A stretch of 64,000 nt of DNA from assembly GCA_963815655.1 (NCBI GenBank), contig CAWFHK010000001.1, positions 2,418,001 through 2,482,000 of the forward strand, written 5' to 3'. Source of the stretch: JAWOLE01 sp963815655. Lineage in GTDB: Bacteria; Acidobacteriota; Thermoanaerobaculia; UBA5066; Gp7-AA6. Shown one piece after another: positions 17,070 through 25,381 of this stretch. The notes under the pieces were generated by a model. It saw only the letters and a list, made by a program, of their open reading frames with translations. It ran no database searches and had not been told where the DNA came from. Positions within the stretch are counted from its first letter, which is position 1; the number at the start of each line of letters is the position of its first letter. The translations under genes and the position numbers were made by a program.

Positions 17070-19969
17070 CCCTTCCCTTTCCCGGGGGGAGAGGGAGCGG
17101 GAAGGCGGAAGGCGGATTCGGCGGGGCGGAAGGGGCGGAGCATCCAGTAGGGACGGCGCCACTCGCCGCGCGGCGGGCGCGCGAGCGCGAGCCACCGCCG
17201 GTAGACCTCGTGGGACTTGTTGGTGTCCACGCTCACGTCTCCGTAACGGTCGTCCGGCCGCGCGCGCGTGATCTTCACCTTCTGGTGCCAGCAGTGGCAG
17301 CCGCTGACCGGGTCGGGCTGGACGGGGAAGGTCAGGTTCTGGTGCACGCCGGCTTCCGTCCACCAGATCCGGCGCGTGTCGGGATCGGCGGAGTCGTAGG
17401 GCCCGATGCCGGCGAGCTGCGTGAGCTTCCATCGGCCGTGATCTTCCTTGACGTCCACGAGCGCCGAGGCGAGGCGGCTCGTCCCGTCCCCTTCCGCGAG
17501 ACGCCACCGTCCCAGGTGGTGCGAGCACGCGACGACGCCCGGGCGGATCCCCTCGGTGACCCAGACCCGGTCCACGAAGTGGCCGATCTCCGTCTCGATC
17601 CGCACGAGGCCGCCGGTCGCGACGCCGAGGCGCTCCGCGTCGGACGTGTGCATCCAGGTCGGGTTCGCGTGCGAGATCTCGAGGAGCCACTTCGCGTTTC
17701 CCGTGCGCGTGTGGATGAGCGTCGGCAGCCGGTACGTCGAGAGCAGAACGAACTCGCTCGCCGAGCGATCCACCTTGTCGGGGTGGACGTGGCTCTTGAT
17801 GTAGGTCGGAATCGCGAGCTCCGGCCAGCCGAATTCCGCGAGCGTCGAGGAGAAGAGCTCCAGGCGCCGCGAGGGCGTGCGGAACCCGAAGCGCGCCTGC
17901 CCGTCCACGAGGACACCGATCGGGCGCCCGCGCTCGCTGGAGGCGGAGACGGGGCTCGGCACGATGTTGCTGGGCGGCGCCGCCGGCTTCTTCGTGTAGA
18001 GGACGCCGGTGGCTTCGTCCCGCGTGGCTTCGATCGTCTCCTCGCGCGAGAGCGTTCGCTCGAATTCCGCCTCGGCGCCGGAGCGGATCTCGTAGGCGCC
18101 GTACCGCCGCATGTACGCGAGCGGCGTCAACCCTTCGCGGGCCGCCGCCTCGGGCAGGCCGGGGACGGAGCGCTCGAACATCCATCCGAAGTAGTCGTCC
18201 ACGGTGATCCGTTCGCCCGGCCGGTAGGGAGACTCGAAGTAGCGGCGGATCCCGAGCGAGCCGTCCGGGTCGATCTCCCAGGAGAGATCGATCCAGAGCT
18301 CCGTCTCCTCCCAGACCTGCCCCGGGTTGGCCTCGTAGGTCCGGGCGACCGGCTTTCCCGCGCGCTCGAGCGCGACGCGGCGCACCGGCTGGCGGAAGGC
18401 GATCCACTGCCCGGCGTGCGTCTCCTGGCTCATGACGTCGTGCCGCTCCGAGCCGTGCCCCATCGGGAGCACGTAGTCCGCCCACCACGCCGTCTCGCTC
18501 CAGGTCGGCGTCAGCGCGACGTGCATCCCGATCTTCGATTCGTCGCGGAGCATCTCGAGCCAGGTGAACCCGTCCGGGTTCGTCCACATCGGGTTGTAGA
18601 CGCGCGTGAAGTAGACGTCGAGCTTCCCGCGCCCTTCCTTCAGGAAATGCGGCAGGAGGAAGCTCATCTCGAAATACGACAGCGGGTACTCGCGCGGCCA
18701 GGAGAGGTCGTTCCAGCGCTGGACGTGAGGCGCCAGGTGCGGAGGGCGCGGGACCCACTTGTCCCACCCGTTGGCGGAGGTGCCCCCCTCCCGGCCCACG
18801 GAGCCCGTCAGGACGTTGACGAGCCAGAGGCAGCGGGCGACCTGCCAGCCGCCGAGGTTGCCGGAGCCGGCGCTCCTCCAGTTATGCGCGGCAAGGCGAC
18901 CGCCGCAGCCGGCGACGTCTTCGGCGATCCCTTCGATCACGCGCGCCTCGACGCCCGATTCGCGCGCCGCGAAGTCGAACGTGAATCCCTCGTAGGTTTC
19001 GAGGAAGGCCTCTTCGAACATTTCATAGGTGTCGCGGGTCGCCTCCCGCCTCCCGCCTCCCGCCTCCCGCTTCTTCAGGAACTCCTCCCAGTTGACCCAG
19101 CGGCGCACGAACTCGCGGTCGTAGCGCTTCGTCGCGACGAGGTGGCGCGCGATCGCGAGGAGGATCGCGGCCTCCGAGCCGGGCCAGGGGGAGATCCACG
19201 TGTCGGCCATGGACGCCGTGTTGGAGAGGCGCGTGTCCCACACGATCAGCTTCGCGCCGGCGGCCTTCCCCTCCATGATCCGCTGCGCGTGCGGGTTGAA
19301 GTAGTGCCCCGTCTCGAGATGGCTGCTGATCAGAAGGATCACGCGCGCGTTCGCGTGGTCGGGGCTCGGCCGGTCGTAACCCATCCAGAACGCGTAGCCG
19401 GCGCGCGCGCCGGAGGAGCAGATGTTCGTGTGGGAGTTGTGGCCGTCCACGCCCCACGCCGGAAGGATCCACTCCATCAGGCCGTCGTGCCCCGGCCGGC
19501 CGACGTGGTACATGACCTCGTCCTGCCGTCCCTCGACGAACGCTTTCCGGATGCGCCCGCCGATGTCGGCCAGCGCCTCCGCCCAGGTCACGCGGGTCCA
19601 GCGCCCCTCGCCGCGGCGGCCGGCGCGCTTCAAGGGGTAGAGGATCCGGTCCGGGTCGTTGACCTGGTTCAACGTCGCCGGTCCCTTCGCGCAGTTCCTT
19701 CCGCGGCTCCCGGGATGCGCCGGATTCCCCTCGAACTTGCGCACCTCCATCGTGTCCCTGTCCACCCACCCGAGGAGACCGCAGGCGGACTCGCAGTTGA
19801 AGCAGACAGTCGGGATGAGCCGGTAGCGTTTCGGCACTCGCCGCGGCCACGCCTTCGGATCCCACTCCACCCAGTCGTCCCATGCCTCGACGGGCGGGTA
19901 CTGCTGCAGGCGCGAGCCCGCCTGCGTCATCTGCGGCGGAAGGCGGACCGGACCCGGCGGATCGCTCAT
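17066..19969 (-). CDS. Molybdopterin oxidoreductase catalytic subunit, SoeA-like
   Basis: 967 residues of the DMSO-reductase/CISM superfamily. Cys56, Cys59, Cys63 and Cys93 (CFNCESAC, then RNCAKG) bind an N-terminal [4Fe-4S] cluster. Cys184 in HTNICSSGARAG is the likely Mo ligand, and the C-terminal MoCo-binding domain is present. No Tat signal is seen, so the enzyme is probably cytoplasmic, as in the sulfite-oxidising SoeABC complex, whose SoeA sequences resemble this one in my recall. Polysulfide or thiosulfate reductase is the alternative. It is coupled to the ferredoxin-NrfD gene upstream (TGATG) and the chaperone downstream (GTGA). Residues encoded by 19041-19068 come from a GCCTCCC heptamer array. 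Confidence 0.82.
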   Translation of the reverse strand: MSDPPGPVRLPPQMTQAGSRLQQYPPVEAWDDWVEWDPKAWPRRVPKRYRLIPTVCFNCESACGLLGWVDRDTMEVRKFEGNPAHPGSRGRNCAKGPATLNQVNDPDRILYPLKRAGRRGEGRWTRVTWAEALADIGGRIRKAFVEGRQDEVMYHVGRPGHDGLMEWILPAWGVDGHNSHTNICSSGARAGYAFWMGYDRPSPDHANARVILLISSHLETGHYFNPHAQRIMEGKAAGAKLIVWDTRLSNTASMADTWISPWPGSEAAILLAIARHLVATKRYDREFVRRWVNWEEFLKKREAGGGRREATRDTYEMFEEAFLETYEGFTFDFAARESGVEARVIEGIAEDVAGCGGRLAAHNWRSAGSGNLGGWQVARCLWLVNVLTGSVGREGGTSANGWDKWVPRPPHLAPHVQRWNDLSWPREYPLSYFEMSFLLPHFLKEGRGKLDVYFTRVYNPMWTNPDGFTWLEMLRDESKIGMHVALTPTWSETAWWADYVLPMGHGSERHDVMSQETHAGQWIAFRQPVRRVALERAGKPVARTYEANPGQVWEETELWIDLSWEIDPDGSLGIRRYFESPYRPGERITVDDYFGWMFERSVPGLPEAAAREGLTPLAYMRRYGAYEIRSGAEAEFERTLSREETIEATRDEATGVLYTKKPAAPPSNIVPSPVSASSERGRPIGVLVDGQARFGFRTPSRRLELFSSTLAEFGWPELAIPTYIKSHVHPDKVDRSASEFVLLSTYRLPTLIHTRTGNAKWLLEISHANPTWMHTSDAERLGVATGGLVRIETEIGHFVDRVWVTEGIRPGVVACSHHLGRWRLAEGDGTSRLASALVDVKEDHGRWKLTQLAGIGPYDSADPDTRRIWWTEAGVHQNLTFPVQPDPVSGCHCWHQKVKITRARPDDRYGDVSVDTNKSHEVYRRWLALARPPRGEWRRPYWMLRPFRPAESAFRLPAPSPPGKGKG
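19041..19068. repeat. Heptamer array inside coding sequence, four GCCTCCC units
   Basis: Four exact 7-nt units lie inside the molybdoenzyme gene and encode the Gly/Arg/Glu stretch EAGGGRRE between KKR and ATRDTY. The frame is kept. The same heptamer is found between genes at 23.6, 32.1 and 47.95 kb. Confidence 0.85.
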
Positions 19970-21525
19970 CAGCTGTTAGGGACCTGTTGCGGCGCGAACA
20001 CGAACGCCCATTCGTACACGAAGAGGCCGGCGAGCGCGAGCGCGCCGGCGGCGGCGAGGGCGAGGGGCGAAGACCGCGCGGCCGCCACGATCGCCAGAGG
20101 AAGGAGGACGCCGCCGGCGAGGCTCCCCCAGAAATGTCGGGCGTAGCGTCCCCGAGTGATCATCCGGGCTGAGGCCGCGGCGACGACGCCGGCCCGCCGC
20201 GGACCGAACTCGGCGGCGGTGATGAGGAGGTCCGCGCCGAGACTCGCGGCGAAGACCGCCGCGAGCGTCCGCGCCGCGCCCGCGTCGAGACCGGCGAACG
20301 GACCGATCAGGAGGAATCCCGCGGCGCCCGCCATGACCGACTGCACGAGCAGGTGCGTCGAGAGGAGCGGGCCCTGCCAGAGGTCGCGCCCTTCCGCCTG
20401 CGCGAAGAGGAACGCCGTGTAGACGGCCGCGAGCGCGCCGAGCGCGACGGCCGGCCAAGCGAGAGCGCGCGCGATCTCGGCGCGCCCCGCGGCGTTGGCG
20501 AGCCACAGGAGGCCCGCGACTCCCGCAAACGCGATGAGCACGACCGCGCCGCGCGTCAGCCAGGAGCGCCATTGCGGGCGGGCCAGGATCTTCCAGAAGC
20601 GCTCCGGGCGGTCGAGGTCCCAGACGAGGAGTCCCGTGGTGACAGCGGCGAGCAGCAGCGCCAGCGCCGGCGCGACCAGCGTGAAGAGCGGCGAGCCGGG
20701 CAGGAACCCGAGAAAGGTGCCGGCGGCGGCGAGCATCAGGAGTCCCGCCCCGACCGCCTTCGTGACGAGATACGCGGGGACCTGCCAGTGCCAGGGGATT
20801 CGGTGCGGCACGCTGTATGTCTCTCTCGGAGACGCCGCGGAATCGAGGAGCGCGCCCGCCATCCGCCCCTCACCGATCTGGATGGGGCCGCGCCAGTCGT
20901 CGAACCCTCCGGCGCCGGCCGCGGGCTGCTCCGCCCAGAGATAGCCGCCGTCCTGCGCGGCGAGCATCGGGAGGAGCGCCGACTCCTCGGCCTCGATGTA
21001 GAAGAGCTTGGGCCGCGTCCCCTGCTCGGGCTTGCGGACCGCCACTTTCTCGGCCGAGATCGCCCGCGCGACCTCCGAGGCCGGGTCGTCGAGGTCCCCC
21101 GCGAGGATCGCGTGCACGGGACAGACGATGACGCACGCCGGCTCCAGCCCCACGTCCGTGCGGTGCGCGCAGAAGTGGCACTTGGCGGCCGTGCCGGACT
21201 CGGGATCGATGTGGATCGCGTCGTAGGGGCAGGCCTGCAGGCACGCCTTGCAGCCGATGCACGCGTCCGAGTCGAACTCCACGATCCCGTCCGGCCTCCG
21301 GAACATCGCGGCCGTCGGGCAGATCGGCACGCAGGGCGGCTTCGCGCAATGGTTGCAGCGCGTGACCTGGAAATACCGCCGCGCGTGCGGGAAGGTCCCC
21401 TTCTCGACGTACTTGACCCACGTGCGGGCGACGCCGAGGGGGACCGAGTTCTCCGCTTTGCAGGCCGTCGAGCAGGCGTGGCAGCCGATGCATCGCCGGT
21501 TGTCGATGACGAAGGCGAAGTTCAT
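19969..21525 (-). CDS. Fused ferredoxin/NrfD-type membrane subunit (SoeB-SoeC-like fusion)
   Basis: 518 residues. The N-terminal ~200 carry sixteen Cys in four clusters (CIGCHACSTACK, CNHCAKPPCVPICP, CIGCKACLQACP, CHFC...CVIVCP), enough for four [4Fe-4S] centres of a DmsB/SoeB-type electron-transfer subunit. Residues about 255-515 form eight or so membrane helices of the NrfD/PsrC type that exchange electrons with quinone. In most complexes these are two proteins; here one chain joins them. The start ATG 21525 (MNFAFVID) is preceded by AGCAGG and lies 4 bp after the QueD-like stop. It ends in TGATG overlap with the catalytic subunit gene. Confidence 0.85.
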   Translation of the reverse strand: MNFAFVIDNRRCIGCHACSTACKAENSVPLGVARTWVKYVEKGTFPHARRYFQVTRCNHCAKPPCVPICPTAAMFRRPDGIVEFDSDACIGCKACLQACPYDAIHIDPESGTAAKCHFCAHRTDVGLEPACVIVCPVHAILAGDLDDPASEVARAISAEKVAVRKPEQGTRPKLFYIEAEESALLPMLAAQDGGYLWAEQPAAGAGGFDDWRGPIQIGEGRMAGALLDSAASPRETYSVPHRIPWHWQVPAYLVTKAVGAGLLMLAAAGTFLGFLPGSPLFTLVAPALALLLAAVTTGLLVWDLDRPERFWKILARPQWRSWLTRGAVVLIAFAGVAGLLWLANAAGRAEIARALAWPAVALGALAAVYTAFLFAQAEGRDLWQGPLLSTHLLVQSVMAGAAGFLLIGPFAGLDAGAARTLAAVFAASLGADLLITAAEFGPRRAGVVAAASARMITRGRYARHFWGSLAGGVLLPLAIVAAARSSPLALAAAGALALAGLFVYEWAFVFAPQQVPNS

Positions 21526-21529
21526 CCTG

Positions 21530-21946
21530 CTATTCCTCTTCGATCTCAACGGCGAAGCCGGGCGTCAGGCGCAGCCGCAAGCGGACCAGGCGGCAGGACC
21601 ACTTCTCCCGCGCGAGGCGCGCGCCGACGCGCCTCCAGATCCAGGCCGCCACGTTCTCCGCCGTCGGAGGCCGGTCCGCGAAATCGGGAACGTCGCGGTT
21701 CAGGTTGCGGTGGTCCAGAGGCCCGTCCACCTCCTCCTTCAGGATCCGGTCGAGGTCCGTCAGGTTGACGACCATGGAAGACTCCCGGTCCACCTCTCCC
21801 TCGATCGTCACCTCCAGGACGTAGTTGTGGCCGTAGCCGCGCGGACCCTCCTCCCCGTACACCGATCGGTTCTTCTCAGGCGTCCAGTCCGGCCGCCACA
21901 GGCTCCGTCCGGCGTTGAAGTGGATCGTGCGGGAAAGGCGGATCAT
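21530..21946 (-). CDS. QueD / 6-pyruvoyl-tetrahydropterin synthase family protein
   Basis: 138 residues of the PTPS/QueD fold: HFNAGRSL, GYGHNYVLEV, the partner-loop LDHRNLN, and PPTAENVAAWIW. QueD makes 6-carboxytetrahydropterin for 7-deazaguanine (queuosine) synthesis. Two features are unusual: the first His of the HGHNY zinc motif is Tyr, and no Cys precedes it where QueD has its catalytic Cys. A diverged or differently acting family member is therefore possible. It is first in the operon that continues into the ferredoxin-NrfD gene (4 bp gap), though a functional link is not evident. Confidence 0.75.
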   Translation of the reverse strand: MIRLSRTIHFNAGRSLWRPDWTPEKNRSVYGEEGPRGYGHNYVLEVTIEGEVDRESSMVVNLTDLDRILKEEVDGPLDHRNLNRDVPDFADRPPTAENVAAWIWRRVGARLAREKWSCRLVRLRLRLTPGFAVEIEEE

Positions 21947-21950
21947 GGGA

Positions 21951-22066
21951 GGTGATAGGTGGTAGGTGTTAGGTGGTAGGGAGAGCCCGACGAGCCCACG
22001 TCTGAAACCCTACCACCTACCACCTTCCACCGACCACCTGAGGCTTCCACCGGCCACCGACCACCT
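21951..22066. repeat. Inverted heptamer array, GGTGGTA family
   Basis: The left arm has four 7-nt units (GGTGATA, GGTGGTA, GGTGTTA, GGTGGTA). After a 27-nt spacer the right arm starts at 22008 with inverse units CTACCAC, CTTCCAC and CGACCAC and then degrades. It fills the gap between the divergent QueD-like and aldolase genes. The same family occurs at 59.5 kb. Confidence 0.88.
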
Positions 22067-22096
22067 CTCGTCACCTCGGCTAGAATCCGGGGCCGC

Positions 22097-23515
22097 ATGG
22101 AACTCTTGACCACTTCGCAGGCGCTCGACGCCTTTCTGCGCCGCTCGGCGACGGTTGGCCGAAACGGCGCGGTGCGGGTCACGGATCCGGCGGGGTTCCG
22201 GCAGGACGTGGTGGAGAGCCTCGTCTGGACGGCGGTCTTCGGAATGGGAGAGGTCCGCGACGACGCGCGGCGGGTGATCCGCGAGGCCGCCGCTTCGCTC
22301 GGGATCCTCCCCGCCTCGATCCTGCCTCTCTACAAGGCGCGTGGGCGGGGGGAGGTCTCCGGCTTCACGGCGCCCGCCGTCAACATCCGCATGCTGGCCT
22401 ATGACACGGCGCGGGCGGCCTTCCGCGCGGCGCGCGCGCTCGACGCGGGCCCGCTGATCTTCGAGATCGCCCGCAGCGAGATCGGCTACACGGAGCAGCG
22501 GCCGGCCGAGTACGCCGCCGTCGTCCTCGCCGCGGCGATCCGAGAACAGTGGGAAGGCCCGGTCTTTCTCCAGGGGGACCATTACCAGACGAACCCGAAG
22601 AAGATGAAGGAGAACCCGGAGAAGGAGGTCGCCGCGATCGAGGCGCTGATCGAGGAGGCGATCCCGGCCGGTTTCTTCCAGATCGACATCGACACCTCGA
22701 CGCTCGTGGACCTCTCCAAGCCAACCCTGGCCGAGCAGCAGAGGCAGAACTTCGAGCTCGCCGCGCGCTTCACGAAGTTCATCCGCGCCCGCGAGCCGAA
22801 GGAGATGCCGATCTCCGTCGGCGGCGAGATCGGGGAAGTCGGCAAGGAGAACTCGACGCCCGAGGAGCTGCGCGCCTACATGGACGGGTACTTGAAAGCG
22901 CTCGGCGGCGGCGAGGGGATCGCCAAGGTCTCGATCCAGACCGGCTCCTCGCACGGCGGCATCGTGGGGCCCGACGGCACGGTCCAGCGCGTCGCGATCG
23001 ACTTCGAGACGCTCAAGAAGATCTCGCGGGTCGCCCGGGAGGAGTACGGCATGGCCGGCGCGGTCCAGCACGGCGCCTCGACGCTCCCGTCCGAGTTCTT
23101 CGGGCACTTTCCCGACCACGACTGCGCCGAGATTCACCTGGCCACGGAGTTCCAGAACATGGTGTACGAGCACCCGTCGCTGCCGCTCCCCCTGAAGCGG
23201 GAGACAGAGCGGTGGCTCTTCGAGAACAAAGGAGCGGACAGGAAGCGCGACGAGACCGAGAGCCAGTTCCTCTACAAGACCCGGAAGTTCGCGATCGGTC
23301 CCTTCAAGGAGCGGTTCTGGAACCTCCCGGCCGGGACGCGCGACGCGATCGGATCCTCTCTCGAGAAGAAGTTCCACTTCCTCTTCGAGAAGCTCCGCCT
23401 CCGGGGAACGCGGGAAGTCGTCTCTCGCTGCATCCGGCCCGTGGACGTTTCCGGCGCGGGCGGCGCCGCTGCGGGCGGCGACCGTTTCGTGCGCGACGAC
23501 CAGGCGGGCGATTGA
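22097..23515 (+). CDS. Class II (metal-dependent) aldolase, FbaA/tagatose-bisphosphate type
   Basis: 472 residues with class II aldolase features: FLQGDHYQTNP (Asp and His of the active site), GGEIGEVG, TGSSHGGIVGPDG and the late AVQHGASTLPSEFF. The longer C-terminal region (EFFGHFPDHDCAEIHLATEF and beyond) is shared by a large class II subfamily of sugar-bisphosphate aldolases. The reaction would be reversible cleavage of a ketose-1,6-bisphosphate to DHAP and an aldehyde phosphate, with Zn2+. The true substrate is not settled by sequence. Its neighbours on this strand are threonine-degradation genes separated by repeat arrays, so a shared operon is doubtful. Confidence 0.8.
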   Translation: MELLTTSQALDAFLRRSATVGRNGAVRVTDPAGFRQDVVESLVWTAVFGMGEVRDDARRVIREAAASLGILPASILPLYKARGRGEVSGFTAPAVNIRMLAYDTARAAFRAARALDAGPLIFEIARSEIGYTEQRPAEYAAVVLAAAIREQWEGPVFLQGDHYQTNPKKMKENPEKEVAAIEALIEEAIPAGFFQIDIDTSTLVDLSKPTLAEQQRQNFELAARFTKFIRAREPKEMPISVGGEIGEVGKENSTPEELRAYMDGYLKALGGGEGIAKVSIQTGSSHGGIVGPDGTVQRVAIDFETLKKISRVAREEYGMAGAVQHGASTLPSEFFGHFPDHDCAEIHLATEFQNMVYEHPSLPLPLKRETERWLFENKGADRKRDETESQFLYKTRKFAIGPFKERFWNLPAGTRDAIGSSLEKKFHFLFEKLRLRGTREVVSRCIRPVDVSGAGGAAAGGDRFVRDDQAGD

Positions 23516-23533
23516 AGCACCGGGACTCGGGAC

Positions 23534-23618
23534 GCGGAAGGCGGAAGGCGAAGGTCCGCAAGAGGCCCTCCAAGCTCTCGTCGTCTTCTCGCCTCCCGCC
23601 TCCCGCCTCCCGCCTCCC
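23534..23618. repeat. Heptamer array pair, GCGGAAG left and GCCTCCC right
   Basis: Left arm GCGGAAG, GCGGAAG, GCGAAGG; right arm (23591-23618) four exact GCCTCCC units. The arms are approximately inverse (GGGAGGC against GCGGAAG in register, with mismatches). The right arm ends 7 nt before the threonine dehydrogenase ATG, where a ribosome site would be expected. Confidence 0.8.
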
Positions 23619-23625
23619 GGCTCAT

Positions 23626-24711
23626 ATGACCGCCGTCGTCAAGACCAAACCGGCGGCCGGAGTCGAAGCCACGGAAATCAAGTCCGTGCCGGTCCCGCGG
23701 CCCGGCCAGGCGGAAGTCTTGATCCGCGTGCTCGCGACGGCCGTGTGCGGCTCGGACAAGCACATCTACCAGTGGGACCCCTCCATGGCCTCGATGGTCA
23801 GGCCGCCGCGCGTGTACGGCCACGAGTTCTGCGGCGAGATCGTGGCCTTCGGGCCGGGCGGCGCGCGGCCCCACCTCTCCGAGGGGCAGTACGTCTCGGC
23901 GGAGATGCACGTCACGTGCGGCCATTGCCGCCCCTGCCGCACCGGGCAGAGGCACATCTGCGAGAACACCCGCATCCTCGGCGTGCACGGCGACGGCTGC
24001 TTCGCGCAGTACGTGGCCGTGCCCGCCTTCAACGTCGTCCCCCTTGACAGGAACATCGTGCCTCCGAAGGTCGGGGCCTTCCTCGACGCGCTCGGCAACG
24101 CCGTCCACACGACGCAGGTCGCCGATCTCTCCGGAAAGAACGTCGTCGTCCTCGGATACGGGCCGATCGGCGCCATGTGCGCGGAGATCGCGCGCGTCTC
24201 CGGCGCCGCGCGCATCGCGATCACGGACGTCAACGCGCACGCCGCCGCGCACGCCCGGCGCTGGGCGGCCAGCCGCGGCCTCGGCAACGTCACGGTCCTC
24301 GACCTGACGCGGACGAAAGACCCGGCGGGGAGCCTCAAGGACGCGACGAACGGAGGGGCCGACGTCGTGCTGGAGCTTTCCGGCGCGGAGTCCTCGATCA
24401 ACCTTGGCCTCGCCGCCGCGAGGCGCGGCGCGATCATCTCTCTCCTCGGTCTCCCGAAGGAGAAGGCGGTCACGATCCGCGATTACACCAACGACCTGAT
24501 CTTCAAGGGCCTGACGCTCCACGCCGTCATCGGGCGGCGCGTCTTCGACACCTGGATCAAGATGCTCGACCTGCTCGCCGCCGGCCTCGACGTCGCCGAC
24601 CTCGTGACGAACGAGTTCGAGGGCCTCGACGACTTCCACGAGGCCATGCGCCTCCTGGAGAACCGCCAGGCCATGAAGGTCGTCTTTTACCCCAACGGAA
24701 AGCCTTCCTGA
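23626..24711 (+). CDS. tdh: L-threonine 3-dehydrogenase / medium-chain Zn alcohol dehydrogenase
   Basis: 361 residues of the zinc MDR family. Active-site Cys in AVCGSDKHIY, GHEFCGEIV with the second ligand pair, the structural zinc four-Cys stretch CGHCRPCRTGQRHIC, and the NAD-binding GYGPIGAM. The KHIYQWD and HEFCGEI patterns match threonine 3-dehydrogenase, which oxidises L-threonine to 2-amino-3-oxobutyrate with NAD+. The next recognisable gene on the strand is kbl, which uses that product, supporting the call. Start ATG 23626 directly follows a heptamer array. The stop is followed without any gap by another array. Confidence 0.88.
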   Translation: MTAVVKTKPAAGVEATEIKSVPVPRPGQAEVLIRVLATAVCGSDKHIYQWDPSMASMVRPPRVYGHEFCGEIVAFGPGGARPHLSEGQYVSAEMHVTCGHCRPCRTGQRHICENTRILGVHGDGCFAQYVAVPAFNVVPLDRNIVPPKVGAFLDALGNAVHTTQVADLSGKNVVVLGYGPIGAMCAEIARVSGAARIAITDVNAHAAAHARRWAASRGLGNVTVLDLTRTKDPAGSLKDATNGGADVVLELSGAESSINLGLAAARRGAIISLLGLPKEKAVTIRDYTNDLIFKGLTLHAVIGRRVFDTWIKMLDLLAAGLDVADLVTNEFEGLDDFHEAMRLLENRQAMKVVFYPNGKPS

Positions 24712-24793
24712 GTCCAAGGTCCAAGGCCCAAGGTCCAAAGTAGCCCGCGGGCCGACGTCGCTACTTTGGACTTTGGACTTTGGACTTTGGACT
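24712..24793. repeat. Inverted heptamer array, GTCCAAG/GTCCAAA family
   Basis: Four units (GTCCAAG, GTCCAAG, GCCCAAG, GTCCAAA) start on the base after the tdh stop codon and end in GTAGC. After the spacer, GCTA plus four exact CTTTGGA units follow. GTCCAAAGTAGC and GCTACTTTGGAC pair perfectly over 12 bp, and the rest pairs with regular G-T contacts. This is one of the clearest 4+4 unit examples. Confidence 0.92.
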
Positions 24794-24807
24794 GTAAGCT
24801 CTGCGTG

Positions 24808-25275
24808 ATGCCGACCAGCAAACCAGCGCCGCCCGTGACGAACCACGAGCTGACCGACCGCCGCATCGCGGAGTTCGCGCTCGAGGAGTCGCGGCTCTCC
24901 AATCTCGCCTACCGGTTCAAGCTCGCGCCGCGGGACCGGGTCTGGAAGAACTGGGACCGCACGGAGTTCGAGCCGAACCACTACCGGCTCCTGGGGCTCG
25001 CCGGCGTCTGCCTGAACCGCGACGAGCAGTCCAATGCCCACCGCGCCGCGGCCCGGGCGCTTGAGGACGTGGACGACATCCTCTTCTACGTCGAGCAGCC
25101 GGCGCAGGCCGTCATCGTGCGCAATTCCTCCGGGACGTCCGAGATCGTCCATCGTCCGACCCTCTGCGCCGAGATCACCGCGCGGTCGAACGCCGCCTTC
25201 GACAGCGCGCTTGCCGCCCTCGAAGCCGCCTTCCCCGGCGGCCGCGTCGCGGGCAAGATCCTCTCGGAGGAGTGA
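24808..25275 (+). CDS. Conserved-looking protein of unknown function between tdh and kbl
   Basis: 155 residues, soluble and without signal peptide or membrane segments. Hydrophilic start (PTSKPAPPVTNHELTDRR), then helical and mixed sequence with VWKNWDRTEFEPNHYRLLGL, HRAAARALEDVDDILFYVEQ and EIVHRPTLCAEITARSNAAF. I do not recognise a family. Codon use matches the neighbours. ATG 24808 is chosen because the upstream in-frame sequence is a repeat array. Its position between two enzymes of threonine breakdown suggests a linked role, but arrays separate all three genes, so the link is weak. The stop codon lies inside the first GATTTGT unit of the next array. Confidence 0.65.
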   Translation: MPTSKPAPPVTNHELTDRRIAEFALEESRLSNLAYRFKLAPRDRVWKNWDRTEFEPNHYRLLGLAGVCLNRDEQSNAHRAAARALEDVDDILFYVEQPAQAVIVRNSSGTSEIVHRPTLCAEITARSNAAFDSALAALEAAFPGGRVAGKILSEE

Positions 25276-25301
25276 TTTGTGATTTGTGATTTGTGATTTG
25301 T
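25274..25301. repeat. Heptamer array, four exact GATTTGT units
   Basis: Four perfect units; the first overlaps the TGA stop of the preceding gene. No inverse arm follows. The same family is found inverted at 57.5 kb and inside coding sequence at 54.1 kb. Confidence 0.88.
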
Positions 25302-25381
25302 GATAGCTCGTCGTTGACCCGCCGGTGAGCGGAGTCCCTCGTCCCGCCTTCGTCGTGCCCTTTCGTCCATTATCTTCTCCC

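Noticed and set aside
22549..24711. A 720-codon open frame covering the threonine dehydrogenase
   Set aside because: Only the last 361 codons match a protein family. The first part is a shadow of the aldolase gene plus a heptamer array.
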